The position numbers were made by a program, and so were the translations under genes. The notes below the pieces were generated by a model. It was not told the origin of the DNA and did not search any database. It was given only the letters and a program-made list of their open reading frames with translations. From assembly GCF_009068765.1 (NCBI RefSeq), contig NZ_CP035534.1, forward strand, positions 868,001 to 932,000: a stretch of DNA of 64,000 nt. Direction: 5' to 3'. Within the stretch, counting starts at the first letter, position 1. Every line of letters starts with the position of its first letter. Positions 26,230 through 35,515 of this stretch are shown in pieces. The stretch is from Sulfurimonas hydrogeniphila. GTDB taxonomy: Bacteria > Campylobacterota > Campylobacteria > Campylobacterales > Sulfurimonadaceae.

Positions 26230-26898
26230 ATGTCAATTTTTAAATTTTTCATTCTTGTTCCTCTTTTTTCAACACTTCTTTTTTCTTATCCGAATTATTC
26301 ACAGGCCTTTAAAGAGAAGAAGCTTTATCCTATGGGTGAAAAAATTTATAAGAAAAAATGTTCTGATATAGACGTAAAGAGATACAACAGTTATGAAGAA
26401 CTCTCAAATGCTTTGCTTACAAAAAAGAGTTGTGCAACACTCAATAAAAAATACTTGGAGGCATTGGCGCTTTATCTGTGGGAGGTTAAAAGAGTCTCAG
26501 GCAAACACAGACACTTTTGCAAACTTACTGTTTCAAAAGATGAAAAATGTCCTGTGTGCGGTATGCTTTTATATAAATATCCAAGTTGGATTTCACGTAT
26601 AGAGTATACTGACAAAAATGTATCTTTTGACGGAATTAAAGATATGATGAAGTACTATTTTGAACATCCGAAGAAAATAAAACATATGTTGGTGCAAGAG
26701 TATTATACGCAGCAGGTTATAGATGCAAAAAAAGCCTATTTTGTTATGTGGAGTGATGTGTACGGACCTATGGGAAATGAGTTGATAGCTTTTAAGGATG
26801 AAGCATCTGCCAAACGGTTTTATCTTGACCACAAGGGAAAAAAGATACTCAAGTTTGATGATATCACGCCTGAAGATGTGTATAAACTGGATGAATAA
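26230..26898 (+). CDS. NosL-like periplasmic metal-site protein
   Basis: 222 residues. A signal peptide (about 1-19, FSTLLFS) is followed by an unusual N-terminal region with three Cys (about 40-75), then a NosL-type domain with the metal motif KCPVCGMLLYKYPSW (about residues 107-121) and the fold-closing YGPMGNELIAF (about 178). NosL proteins bind Cu(I) and serve nitrous oxide reductase assembly, but no nos genes are here; the gene begins a five-gene unit with an ABC transporter. The N-terminal half resembles a cytochrome-like helix pattern without a heme motif. Confidence 0.82.
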   Translation: MSIFKFFILVPLFSTLLFSYPNYSQAFKEKKLYPMGEKIYKKKCSDIDVKRYNSYEELSNALLTKKSCATLNKKYLEALALYLWEVKRVSGKHRHFCKLTVSKDEKCPVCGMLLYKYPSWISRIEYTDKNVSFDGIKDMMKYYFEHPKKIKHMLVQEYYTQQVIDAKKAYFVMWSDVYGPMGNELIAFKDEASAKRFYLDHKGKKILKFDDITPEDVYKLDE

Positions 26899-27088
26899 AA
26901 AAAGCCGTTTTTGTCTCTTTACATGTAGTGCTTTAGTGCTTTTGAGTGTGGGAGAAATATTTTATCTACAGATGAATGATACGCTGACAAAACAAGAGTG
27001 TATGCAAAAGAAAAAATTTGTACAAATGACAACTGTTTCCAATTTTGTTTTGGCGCTGAAAAACAACTCTATTAAGGCAATACCGTGA
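26891..27088 (+). CDS. Small membrane-anchored protein in the NosL/ABC operon
   Basis: 65 residues from the ATG at 26891, which overlaps the NosL-like stop by 8 bases. One signal-anchor helix (about residues 7-26) precedes a short periplasmic tail with one Cys. The stop overlaps the GTG start of the permease gene (GTGA). Tight coupling on both sides supports a real gene; no family recognised. A near-copy TTACATGTAG lies at 26919. Confidence 0.65.
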   Translation: MNKKSRFCLFTCSALVLLSVGEIFYLQMNDTLTKQECMQKKKFVQMTTVSNFVLALKNNSIKAIP

Positions 27089-28257
27089 AAAAGATTAATT
27101 TTCATCTTCTGGAATATGCCATCAATTATATTTTACGATATAAAGCAAAGAACATATTTATTCTTATAATACTGACACTGCTCATTACTCTGTTGGCGTC
27201 ATTCTTTTTTGTGCAAAACTCGCTGAAGTATGAACTGGAATCAACACTTGATGCCCAACCGCAAATTATAGTGACAAATCAAAAGGCGGGCAGAGATACC
27301 ACTGTGGATGAGCATGTGATAGATAGCATTGTAAATATTAAAGGTGTATCCGATGTAAATGCACGTGTATGGGGATATTATTGGTTTAAACATATGCATG
27401 CAAGATTTATTGTAGTAGGTATAGATGAATTTGAAAATCAATACAATGCTACTTTTGAAAATATAATAAAAAACAGTGAACTGAATGCTTCGTCTATGCT
27501 TGTAGGAGAGGGAGTCAAACGCATATTGGATGCAAGTTATTATAAAGAATATTTTAATTTTATTTCTCCTGATTTATCAGTAAAAAAAATTTATATAGCC
27601 GGAACATTCAAAGCCGCAACACAGTTGGAATCAAATGATATGATTGTTATGAACAAAGATACTGTGAAAGAAATTTTTGGTTACACAAACAGTGAGGCTA
27701 CAGATTTGGCTGTTCGTGTCAATAACCCTCTGGAACTTCCTTCCATAATGTCAAAGATTCAAAATAGATTTCCAACTTTTAAAATTGTTGCGAGAAAAGA
27801 TTTGAAAACAGCACTTGAAAACCAGTTTAATTATACCAGCACTGTTTTTTTAATTCTGTTTACCATTACTCTTTTTACATTTTTTATGATTGTTTATGAT
27901 AAATCCAGCGGACTCAGCAGTGAAGAAAAAAAAGAGATAGGCATACTTAAGGCAATAGGCTGGACAATTGATGATGTTCTTAAAGCACGCATATATGAAG
28001 GTCTCATTATCTCTTTTATCGCTTATATTATGGGAATAACCCTGGCTCTCTTTTATGTGTATATTTTAAATGCGCCGATACTCAAAAATATATTTATAGA
28101 CTATAATGATATTGCAAACAGTTTTACGCTTCCCTTTGTGCTTGACTATAAGATACTGTTTTTACTTTTTTTGCTCAGTGTCCCTGTATATATGTTTGCA
28201 ACAATCATTCCGTCATGGAGAATTGCTACGCTTGATGCTGATGAGGTAATACGATGA
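27085..28257 (+). CDS. FtsX/MacB-type ABC transporter permease
   Basis: 390 residues, starting at GTG 27085. One N-terminal membrane helix (about 21-42), a large periplasmic domain (about 45-250) and three C-terminal helices (about 255-275, 307-330, 350-375) define the MacB/LolC/FtsX topology. The FtsX-core segment [17 protein letters not shown] is clear. Such permeases do not form a classical import pore; they drive mechanotransmission, lipoprotein extraction or periplasmic work. Partner ATPase is the next gene (4-base ATGA overlap). Confidence 0.9.
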   Translation: MKKINFHLLEYAINYILRYKAKNIFILIILTLLITLLASFFFVQNSLKYELESTLDAQPQIIVTNQKAGRDTTVDEHVIDSIVNIKGVSDVNARVWGYYWFKHMHARFIVVGIDEFENQYNATFENIIKNSELNASSMLVGEGVKRILDASYYKEYFNFISPDLSVKKIYIAGTFKAATQLESNDMIVMNKDTVKEIFGYTNSEATDLAVRVNNPLELPSIMSKIQNRFPTFKIVARKDLKTALENQFNYTSTVFLILFTITLFTFFMIVYDKSSGLSSEEKKEIGILKAIGWTIDDVLKARIYEGLIISFIAYIMGITLALFYVYILNAPILKNIFIDYNDIANSFTLPFVLDYKILFLLFLLSVPVYMFATIIPSWRIATLDADEVIR

Positions 28258-28913
28258 TAAAACTGCTACATGTAAGCAAAATTTATGATGATATAAAAGC
28301 TTTGGATAACATTGATTTGGAAATTGGCGAAGGAGAACTTGTCATATTAAAAGGGGTCAGTGGCAGTGGAAAAAGTACCATACTTTCATTGATTGCCGGA
28401 CTGCTCAAACCGACAAACGGAGATGTCCTGGTTGAAAACAAACATATCTCAAAACTGCCGGATCATTTTTGCTCCCGATACAGAAGAGACAATATCGGAT
28501 TTATATTTCAAAAATATAATTTGATTCCGACGCTGAGTGTTCGTGATAATATTTTACTGCCATTGGTGCCGTTAAACCTGGATGAAAAGGCTTTACATGT
28601 AAAGCTTTTTTCTGTAATGAAGATGTTTGACATTGAACATAAAAAAGATGCGAGGGTAAAGAATCTCTCGGGTGGTGAACAGCAAAGAGTTGCAATAGCC
28701 AGGGCAAATGTAAACAATCCAAAAATAATTCTGGCAGATGAACCGACTGCAAATCTGGATGAAAAGCTCTCTTGTGAATTCATACAAATTCTTAAAGAAT
28801 TAAAGTCTATGAATAAAACTGTCATCGTTGCAACGCATGACCCTCTTTTTTTTGATTTGGATTTTGTGGATCGTGTTGTAGAGATACATAATGGTAAACT
28901 GCTATGCTCCTGA
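28254..28913 (+). CDS. ABC transporter ATP-binding protein (LolD/MacB-type)
   Basis: 219 residues. Walker [13 protein letters not shown] (about 34-45), Q-loop [12 protein letters not shown] (about 84), signature [14 protein letters not shown] (about 138-151), Walker [14 protein letters not shown] (about 158-170) and switch His in VATHDPLFF (about 193). Length and motifs fit the LolD/FtsE/MacB class that pairs with FtsX-type permeases. Its start overlaps the permease stop, and its end overlaps the next gene by 10 bases. It contains one perfect TTACATGTAA in a 16-bp palindrome and a near-copy at 28266. Confidence 0.94.
   Translation: MIKLLHVSKIYDDIKALDNIDLEIGEGELVILKGVSGSGKSTILSLIAGLLKPTNGDVLVENKHISKLPDHFCSRYRRDNIGFIFQKYNLIPTLSVRDNILLPLVPLNLDEKALHVKLFSVMKMFDIEHKKDARVKNLSGGEQQRVAIARANVNNPKIILADEPTANLDEKLSCEFIQILKELKSMNKTVIVATHDPLFFDLDFVDRVVEIHNGKLLCS
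28266..28605. repeat. TTACATGTAA within a 16-bp palindrome (28590-28605), near-copy at 28266
   Basis: GCTTTACATGTAAAGC at 28590-28605 is a perfect 16-bp palindrome with the 10-mer at its centre (28593-28602). The near-copy CTACATGTAA is at 28266-28275. Both read Leu-His-Val. Confidence 0.85.
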
Positions 28914-29863
28914 CGCCTGAAGTATTGACAATAGACATACTGAATCTGCTCTTTGTTGTTTTCGCCACTCTTGCATTTTATTACAGTGTGAAAATAGTCT
29001 CCCGATACGACCGTAATGCTACAACTCCATTGCAGTATAATCTGGAAAAACAAAGCTATCTGGTAAGTGTAGTTATAAAATTTATTTTTTACACCAAGGT
29101 TTTATTGTTTATATTTTTTATTTTTACTCTTGATGATATTTCAAATATTTTACCCGGGGCAATGTGTGGAGCCGGTGTCGTCAATGCAACACAATACGGT
29201 ACCTATCTTCTGATACTTAAAGTTATCAATTTATATATTTTTGCCTACTGGCTGGTACTTAACAATGAAGATATGAAATCAGAACAACAGATATATTTAC
29301 AATTGAAGTTAAAAATATATCTGTTTGCATATTTTTTACTCATTCTCGAAATAGGGCTGGAGAGCCTGATGTTTCTTTCTATAGATACAAAGAGTGTTGT
29401 AGACTGTTGCGGTGCTATTTTTTCTACAACAGACGGTACCTACATGGCACATTTGCTAAGTGTAAACCCGGTAATGCTTCTTGGAAGTTTTTATGCTCTG
29501 TTTGCGTTTATTGTATTGGCATACAAAATAAAAAACAGATATCTGTTTTCTCTTATGAATCTACTGTTTGTTATTGCAGCCTTGGTCTCACTCATAGGTT
29601 TTTTTGGAACGTATATATACGAACTGCCAACACATCACTGCCCGTTTTGTCTGCTGCAAAAAGATTATAACTATATAGGATATTTGTTATATATATTTTT
29701 ATTTATCGGTACTTTTTTTGGTATTGTTTTGGGGCTTGTTCCTTTCAGGCAAGAAGATGAAAATGCAAAATATAAGATATCGCTTTTTTTTACAACTCTG
29801 TATGTTATAGCTGTAAGTTACTATCCGCTTGCATATTATATAAAAAATGGTGTTTGGCTTTAG
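28904..29863 (+). CDS. Polytopic membrane protein with Cys motifs, NosL/ABC operon
   Basis: 319 residues with about eight hydrophobic helices. Three conspicuous cysteine clusters lie in the extramembrane loops: AMCGAGVV (about residue 87), VDCCGAIFS (about 167) and THHCPFCLLQ (about 246). The last is CxxC flanked by His, suggestive of a thiol redox or metal site facing the periplasm. I do not recognise the family. It ends the five-gene unit; the start overlaps the ATPase gene by 10 bases and the end overlaps the convergent J-domain gene by 4. Confidence 0.8.
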   Translation: MLLTPEVLTIDILNLLFVVFATLAFYYSVKIVSRYDRNATTPLQYNLEKQSYLVSVVIKFIFYTKVLLFIFFIFTLDDISNILPGAMCGAGVVNATQYGTYLLILKVINLYIFAYWLVLNNEDMKSEQQIYLQLKLKIYLFAYFLLILEIGLESLMFLSIDTKSVVDCCGAIFSTTDGTYMAHLLSVNPVMLLGSFYALFAFIVLAYKIKNRYLFSLMNLLFVIAALVSLIGFFGTYIYELPTHHCPFCLLQKDYNYIGYLLYIFLFIGTFFGIVLGLVPFRQEDENAKYKISLFFTTLYVIAVSYYPLAYYIKNGVWL

Positions 29864-30162
29864 ACATTATGTTGGTTGTCCCCAAATTTACTATTCCACC
29901 ACTCTTGAGGTGTGTAGGTTGATTTTTTAACACTCTCTTCATCAAGAGGGTATTCATAAGTGTTGCAGTAGTCAAGTATAATTTGATAGGCTTCATTGAT
30001 TTGCATACTCATCTGTGTTGCCTGTTCATAGTTGTCTTTATGTTTGTCAGGATGCCATTTTTTCATAAGGTTTTTATATTTGTTTTTTATTTCTTTGAGA
30101 GAAGCTTTTTCGCGAAGACCAAGGAGTGATTTGGCCTTCATTATTTTTTCAAAAGAGTGCAA
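29860..30162 (-). CDS. Short J-domain protein downstream of ftsZ
   Basis: 100 residues. The J domain spans about residues 10-70 with the HPD motif in KKWHPDKHKDN (about 35-45), so it should stimulate a DnaK-type ATPase. There is no G/F-rich region, zinc finger or membrane segment. The tail is short and acidic (YTPQEWWNSKFGDN). It lies 5 bases from the ftsZ end on the same strand, which places a co-chaperone in the division operon. Confidence 0.88.
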   Translation of the reverse strand: MHSFEKIMKAKSLLGLREKASLKEIKNKYKNLMKKWHPDKHKDNYEQATQMSMQINEAYQIILDYCNTYEYPLDEESVKKSTYTPQEWWNSKFGDNQHNV

Positions 30163-30167
30163 TGGAG

Positions 30168-31280
30168 TTAGTCTTGTTGTTGTCTCATATAAGCAGGAAT
30201 ATCCAGATAGTCACCGTCAAGTTCGCCGCCTACGACAAGTCTTGGTCTTACTTTGGCGCGAACAGGAGCAGGTGTTTCACTGACAAAATCTTCATTGTTT
30301 GTCAGTTCTTTTTCAAAACCTGTTGCAACAATAGTGATTTTAATATAGTTCTCAGGAATCTTCTCGCTTGTAGAGGTTCCCCAGATAACTTCTGCATCAT
30401 CATGTGCACTTTCATGGACAACTTCCATTGCTTCTGCAAGTTCCATCATAGGAAAATCAGGATGCATACTGAAATGTACCAAAACACCCATTGCACCGTT
30501 AATGGACATGTTGTCTAAGAGCGGAGACTCTATTGCCGCTTTAATCGCTTCATAGGCTGCATTTTCACCTTCATGTTCCCCCACACCCATCAGTGCCATA
30601 CCTTTGTGACTCATAACAGTTTGCAAGTCGGCAAAGTCAAGGTTGATATCATTGTCCCCGCTTGAGAGGATAACACCTGATGTTCCGCTGACAGCCTGTG
30701 CCAATACGCTGTCTACTATTTTAAAGCTCTCTTTAAGTCCCAGTCTTCGGTCGATGATTGATAAAAGTTTGTCATTTGGAATAACTACTATAGAATCACT
30801 CTCTTTTTTGAGTTCTTCTAATCCTTCTTCCGCTAATTTTAAACGTTTTTTTCCTTCAAACATAAAAGGTTTGGTAACGATTGAAATAGTAAGGGCTCCA
30901 ACTTCTTTGGCTATCTGAGCAACTACAGGTGCAGCACCTGTTCCGGTTCCTCCGCCAAGACCTGCAGAGATAAAAACAATGTCAGCCCCTTCAAGTGCTG
31001 CTCTGATTTCATCATAGTTTTCCAGTGCAGAATCTTTGCCTATGCTTGGTTTCATTCCGGCACCCAAACCTTTTGTAAGTTTTGCACCTATTTGAATCTT
31101 TGAAGCGGCATTTGTTTCATTGAGAACCTGTGCATCGGTATTGATAAGCATCATCTCAATACCTGTTACACCTTCATTAATCATATGTCCTATCATGTTT
31201 CCACCGCCGCCACCGACACCGACAGCTATAATTCTTGCACCGGTAGGGCTCTGTGCTTCTTCTATTACAAATGGTTCCAT
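30168..31280 (-). CDS. ftsZ: Cell division protein FtsZ
   Basis: 370 residues. The tubulin-like GTPase carries the signature GLGGGTGTGAAPV (about 103-115) and the early loop GVGGGGGNMIGHMI (about 21-34); the T7 segment is in NDINLDFADL. The C-terminal tail ends with DYLDIPAYMRQQQD, the conserved peptide that binds FtsA. FtsZ polymerises into the division ring. AAAGGAGTGAAAGA gives a strong ribosome binding site. It follows ftsA by 12 bases. Confidence 0.98.
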   Translation of the reverse strand: MEPFVIEEAQSPTGARIIAVGVGGGGGNMIGHMINEGVTGIEMMLINTDAQVLNETNAASKIQIGAKLTKGLGAGMKPSIGKDSALENYDEIRAALEGADIVFISAGLGGGTGTGAAPVVAQIAKEVGALTISIVTKPFMFEGKKRLKLAEEGLEELKKESDSIVVIPNDKLLSIIDRRLGLKESFKIVDSVLAQAVSGTSGVILSSGDNDINLDFADLQTVMSHKGMALMGVGEHEGENAAYEAIKAAIESPLLDNMSINGAMGVLVHFSMHPDFPMMELAEAMEVVHESAHDDAEVIWGTSTSEKIPENYIKITIVATGFEKELTNNEDFVSETPAPVRAKVRPRLVVGGELDGDYLDIPAYMRQQQD

Positions 31281-31292
31281 TCTTTCACTCCT

Positions 31293-32657
31293 TTAAAATA
31301 ACTGGGTTGCCCAGTTCCAAAATTTACTGAAACTTCCAGCTTCATCACTTTTTTTCTCTTTCGCTGTCTCTAAGTTTACCATTTTATCCTTATCACTAAC
31401 TGTTTGTTCTTCAGATGAGACTATAGGTATAACAGGTTCATTGGACAGATCAATACTGTTTGTTACTGTCGGCTCTTCATTAGTATGACGGACTCTTTTA
31501 TTGACATCAATCTCATAAGGGGTATAAGGAGAAGCAGAGTACATAACCAGTCCGACAGCACTTGCATATTCCGGACCGCGCAGTGAGTCAAAAAGACCGT
31601 TCATCTCAATAGGTTTTGCCAAACGAACAGGGACAGAACCAAAGGTTGCTACAGCCAAGTCACGTATACCATCCATTTTTGAAAAACCGCCTGTGAGGAC
31701 TATACCTGCTCCAATCTGCTCTTTAAGCCCACTGTTTTCTATAAACTGTGCAAGTATCATTAATGTCTCTTCGACTCTTGCAAATATAACATTGTGGACA
31801 ACTTCCAGAGAGACTTCATGCGTAGAGTTCTCATCCCCGATAATAGGAAGCTCTATTAAATCATTGCTTGGAGTGAGCAGTGAACCATAAGTCAGTTTTA
31901 CTTTGTCTGCAACATTAAGCGGTGTGTGCAAGGCCATGGAAAGGTCACTTGTCACATGGTTTGAACCAACACCCAAGAATTCGTTGTAGCGAATTGAATT
32001 GCCTGAGTGAATGGCAATGTTGCTTGTATTACCACCCATATCAATAACTGCGGCACCTAACTCTCTTTCATCTTCATTGAGTGTTGCGATGGCTGAAGCA
32101 TAACTGTTAAGGACTACATTCTCCACCTCGACACCAGCTCCCCTGACAGCTTTTTTAAGATTGTTCAGATTTGATTTTTGTGTCGTTATGATGTGTGTTT
32201 CAACCTCAAGTCTTGAAGCATTCATCCCAAGCGGATCTTCTATATAGTCCTGGTCATCTACTTTAAAGTTAAAAGGCAGTGCATGCAGAACTTCGTATTC
32301 GTTTGGTATATTGGCGTTGTACAAAGAAGTGTGCATAACTCGTTTTATCTCTTCAAAGGAGATCTCCTTTGATTGAATGTTTACAATGCCGTTTGAGTTA
32401 AGGCTTTTTGTGTAGGCTCCGGATATGGAAACAATTGCCGTGTTGATATTGCTGCCTGATACCCGTTTTGCATCTTCAACTGCTGTTTTTATACTTCTTG
32501 AAGCAAGTTCAATGTTTGTTATGCTTCCCTTTTTTAAACCCTGTGCTTTTGTTGTGCCTGCACCGGTTATTGAGATTGTATGATTATTGTCGATTTCTGC
32601 AATGATTGCACAAATTTTTGTCGAACCTATATCTATGGCTAAAACAGTTCTACTCAA
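31293..32657 (-). CDS. ftsA: Cell division protein FtsA
   Basis: 454 residues. Actin-like ATPase with phosphate-1 loop LAIDIGSTKICAII (about 5-18), SHS2 domain (about 85-165), phosphate-2 VIDMGGNTSNIAIH and adenosine motif GIVLTGGFSKMDGI (about 320). A linker (about 390-435) rich in charged residues precedes the C-terminal amphipathic helix GSFSKFWNWATQLF that anchors FtsZ to the membrane. The start overlaps no gene but lies one base from the ppiD-like stop. Confidence 0.97.
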   Translation of the reverse strand: MSRTVLAIDIGSTKICAIIAEIDNNHTISITGAGTTKAQGLKKGSITNIELASRSIKTAVEDAKRVSGSNINTAIVSISGAYTKSLNSNGIVNIQSKEISFEEIKRVMHTSLYNANIPNEYEVLHALPFNFKVDDQDYIEDPLGMNASRLEVETHIITTQKSNLNNLKKAVRGAGVEVENVVLNSYASAIATLNEDERELGAAVIDMGGNTSNIAIHSGNSIRYNEFLGVGSNHVTSDLSMALHTPLNVADKVKLTYGSLLTPSNDLIELPIIGDENSTHEVSLEVVHNVIFARVEETLMILAQFIENSGLKEQIGAGIVLTGGFSKMDGIRDLAVATFGSVPVRLAKPIEMNGLFDSLRGPEYASAVGLVMYSASPYTPYEIDVNKRVRHTNEEPTVTNSIDLSNEPVIPIVSSEEQTVSDKDKMVNLETAKEKKSDEAGSFSKFWNWATQLF

Positions 32658-32658
32658 T

Positions 32659-34125
32659 TTAGAGTCCTTGAATATAAATCTCAGTTTGGTACTTGTTTTG
32701 AAGCGTTTTTATAAGCCCTTCGTTAAACAGAGTATTTTTTAATTTTGCGACAGTATCGCTAACATTGTTGTTTTTATTTGTAAGCAGTTTTTGTTCCAAA
32801 ATGTTGTATAAAACAACTTTTTCGTTATTCAGACCGATATAAGATCTTTTTTTATCACTCACAAACAGTTTTTGTAAGAAATCAGCAGCTTCTTGCTTAC
32901 TTAGAGGTGCTAACTTGTCTACAGAAGTCACAGTAAGAAAATCAGAAGTTTTGCCTATAAAAGTATTTACAGAATCATTGACAAGTTTCATCAGTTTTTC
33001 TTTTTTCTTTTGTGTTATATAGAGTGGTAAAATTTCCGCTTTTGCTTCTTCAAATGATTTTGGTTTTGCAGGTATTGTTTTTGTTAACTCAAAAACATAG
33101 TATGTTCCATTGATATTTATCGGTTTTGTATATGGTTTCGTCAGTGCCAGTTTGGAAATTGTATCGAGTGTTTGCTCATTGAACGGATTGTTTGATTTTG
33201 AGATTTGAGTACTTTGCGGTTTTACAGTGTCCGGGAGTTTGTTCTTTTTAAATGCTATATATGTTCGTAAGGCTTTGTCTTTCATCGCTTTTGCATTAAG
33301 CTCCCTAAGAACCTTTTCTTTAGCTGCCTCAAGAGTTAAAATTTTACCGTCACTGCCTTTGAAATGTGTTCTGTTTTCTTTGTAGTATGTCGCAATCTCT
33401 GTATCGCTGAATTTTTTTGTTACAGGGGCTACCTTGATAAAAGTAACCTCGTAAACAACATCATTCATAAAATTGTTTTTCTGTTTTTGCCAAAACTTTT
33501 TTAATGCTTCATTGTCTACAGAAACCTGAATGTCATCAAGTGCAAGAACTTTATAGTTTATTTTGTCTGCGATGTTGAAAATCGTGTTTAAAATATTTTC
33601 TTCATTTTTTGATGTTTTTACAGGAAGTAGTTTCAAAGTTTTTTGTATAAGAAGTTCTTTTCGCAACTCGGTTTCATACTCTTTGATACTCAGTCTGTTC
33701 TGGGAAAGGACAAGCTTGTATGTCTCTTTGTCGAATGCTCCGTTTTTGTAAAAAGCTTTTTGCTGTTTGAGTGCTTCAATCATCTCTTCGTCACTTACAA
33801 TAAGGTCATAGGACTGTGCAAGATTTATAAGCAATGCCTGCTGTATCAACTGTTGGAGTGCCTGTTTGTCCAATCCGAACTGTTTTGCTTTTTCTTCATC
33901 AAAGTTTCCCTGAAACATTTGATTATACTGTGCATAAAGACGAGAATAGGTTTTTTGCAGTTCACCGTTTGTAATTTCAACATTTCCCACTTTTGCAACA
34001 GCACCTGCTTTGTTGCCATAGCTGTATTGTCCCCAGCCGACAAAGCCTGCTCCAACAAATGCTATTGTTGAAATCCATATAGTTATAATAAGCCATTTCT
34101 TATGTCTTTGCATCCATGTAATCAT
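32659..34125 (-). CDS. PpiD-like membrane-anchored periplasmic chaperone (SurA_N)
   Basis: 488 residues, shorter than the 620 or so of E. coli PpiD. One N-terminal membrane anchor (about 11-32, ending VGWGQYSYGN) is followed by a SurA/PpiD-type helical chaperone domain (about 42-225) and a region (about 225-380) where a parvulin domain would lie but where the catalytic signature is hard to see. Such proteins hold newly exported polypeptides near SecYEG. It heads the ftsA-ftsZ operon, an arrangement also reported in other Campylobacterota as far as I recall. Confidence 0.85.
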   Translation of the reverse strand: MITWMQRHKKWLIITIWISTIAFVGAGFVGWGQYSYGNKAGAVAKVGNVEITNGELQKTYSRLYAQYNQMFQGNFDEEKAKQFGLDKQALQQLIQQALLINLAQSYDLIVSDEEMIEALKQQKAFYKNGAFDKETYKLVLSQNRLSIKEYETELRKELLIQKTLKLLPVKTSKNEENILNTIFNIADKINYKVLALDDIQVSVDNEALKKFWQKQKNNFMNDVVYEVTFIKVAPVTKKFSDTEIATYYKENRTHFKGSDGKILTLEAAKEKVLRELNAKAMKDKALRTYIAFKKNKLPDTVKPQSTQISKSNNPFNEQTLDTISKLALTKPYTKPININGTYYVFELTKTIPAKPKSFEEAKAEILPLYITQKKKEKLMKLVNDSVNTFIGKTSDFLTVTSVDKLAPLSKQEAADFLQKLFVSDKKRSYIGLNNEKVVLYNILEQKLLTNKNNNVSDTVAKLKNTLFNEGLIKTLQNKYQTEIYIQGL

Positions 34126-34207
34126 ATAATAAAAACCTTGTTTGTGATATTGTTTGATATTCTATGTAAATTCGTATTAAAACTTGATAAAGAGAGAAAA
34201 TAAAAGG

Positions 34208-34222
34208 TATAATTTGCCCATG
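34208..34222 (+). promoter_or_regulatory. bioA -10 box directly before the start codon
   Basis: TATAAT at 34208-34213 is only 6 bases from the bioA ATG (34220). With normal -10 spacing, transcription would begin at or within a base of the A of the ATG, giving a leaderless mRNA. No Shine-Dalgarno is present. Confidence 0.5.
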
Positions 34223-35515
34223 AAAAACAATGAATTGAAAAACAGAGATCTGGATGTCCTTTGGCATCCGTGTACACAAATGAAAGACCACGAAACGCTG
34301 CCGCTTATTCCGATTAAAAAAGCACACGGTATTTATCTGGAAGATTTTGAGGGAAACAGGTATATAGATGCTATCAGCTCCTGGTGGGTAAATATGTTTG
34401 GACATACGAATGAATATATTAATTCAAAAATAAAAGAACAGCTTGATACTTTGGAACATGTTATATTGGCAGGTTTTACGCATGAACCGGTTATAAGGCT
34501 CTCTGAGCGTCTTGTAAAACTAACACCGGCTAACCTGGATAAGTGTTTTTACTCAGATAACGGTTCATCTGCTGTTGAGCTTGCCTTGAAGATGAGTTAT
34601 CATGCTCATTATAACGACGGAAAGAAAAAGTCTCTTTTTGTTTCTTTAAGCAATTCATACCATGGAGAAACCATAGGTGCTTTGAGTGTCGGAGATGTGA
34701 AACTTTACAAAGAGACCTATGAGCCTCTTTTGATCAAAACAATTCAAACACCTGTCCCTGTTGATATGAGTGAGACGGCAGCTGTAGAAGCAGCGCAGAA
34801 GTTTGAAGAACTGTGTCAGGAAAAAGCATCACAAATCAGTGCCTTGATATTAGAACCTCTTATACAGGGTGCAGGCTATATGCATATGTATCATGCAAAG
34901 TATCTGGTACTTGTTCGGGAAATATGTACAAAATATGATATTCATCTTATAGCCGATGAGGTAATGGTCGGTTTTGGAAGAACAGGAGAACTTTTTGCCT
35001 GTGAAAAAGCAGGAATATCTCCCGATTTCCTGATTCTTTCAAAAGGCTTGACCGGTGGATATTTACCGCTTTCTGTGGTTCTGACTTCCAATAACATATA
35101 TGCAAAATTTTACTGTGACTATAATGAGCATAAAGCTTTTTTGCATTCTCATTCCTATACAGGGAATGCCTTAGCCTGTGCCGCTGCAAATGCAACACTT
35201 GATATTTTTGAAAATCAAAATATTATTGAAAAGAACAGAGAGCTTGCAGACTATATGTCAAAAAAACTCCAAAGGTTTTTAGAATTGCCGAATGTAGAAC
35301 AAATCAGACAGACAGGGATGGTTGGCGTTGTGGAACTCAAAGGCTATGATGCTAAAGAGAGAATAGGGCTAAAAGTATATGAATATGGGCTTGAACATGG
35401 TGTTTTACTGCGTCCGCTTGGACACATAGTCTATTTTATGCCGCCTTATGTGATAACTAAGGAAGAGATAGATACTATGATGGATGTGGCATATGAAGCC
35501 ATAACAGGGCTTTAG
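34220..35515 (+). CDS. bioA: Adenosylmethionine-8-amino-7-oxononanoate aminotransferase
   Basis: 431 residues from ATG 34220; an upstream TTG is in frame but precedes the -10 box, and later ATGs would delete the family motif DLDVLWHPCTQM. BioA makes 7,8-diaminopelargonic acid for biotin using SAM as amino donor. The PLP lysine is in LILSKGLTGGYLPLS (about residue 276), with ADEVMVGFGRTG upstream and the HSHSYTGNALACAAA motif after it. The gene converges on the aldolase-like gene with 4 bases overlapping. No other bio genes are near. Confidence 0.96.
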   Translation: MKNNELKNRDLDVLWHPCTQMKDHETLPLIPIKKAHGIYLEDFEGNRYIDAISSWWVNMFGHTNEYINSKIKEQLDTLEHVILAGFTHEPVIRLSERLVKLTPANLDKCFYSDNGSSAVELALKMSYHAHYNDGKKKSLFVSLSNSYHGETIGALSVGDVKLYKETYEPLLIKTIQTPVPVDMSETAAVEAAQKFEELCQEKASQISALILEPLIQGAGYMHMYHAKYLVLVREICTKYDIHLIADEVMVGFGRTGELFACEKAGISPDFLILSKGLTGGYLPLSVVLTSNNIYAKFYCDYNEHKAFLHSHSYTGNALACAAANATLDIFENQNIIEKNRELADYMSKKLQRFLELPNVEQIRQTGMVGVVELKGYDAKERIGLKVYEYGLEHGVLLRPLGHIVYFMPPYVITKEEIDTMMDVAYEAITGL

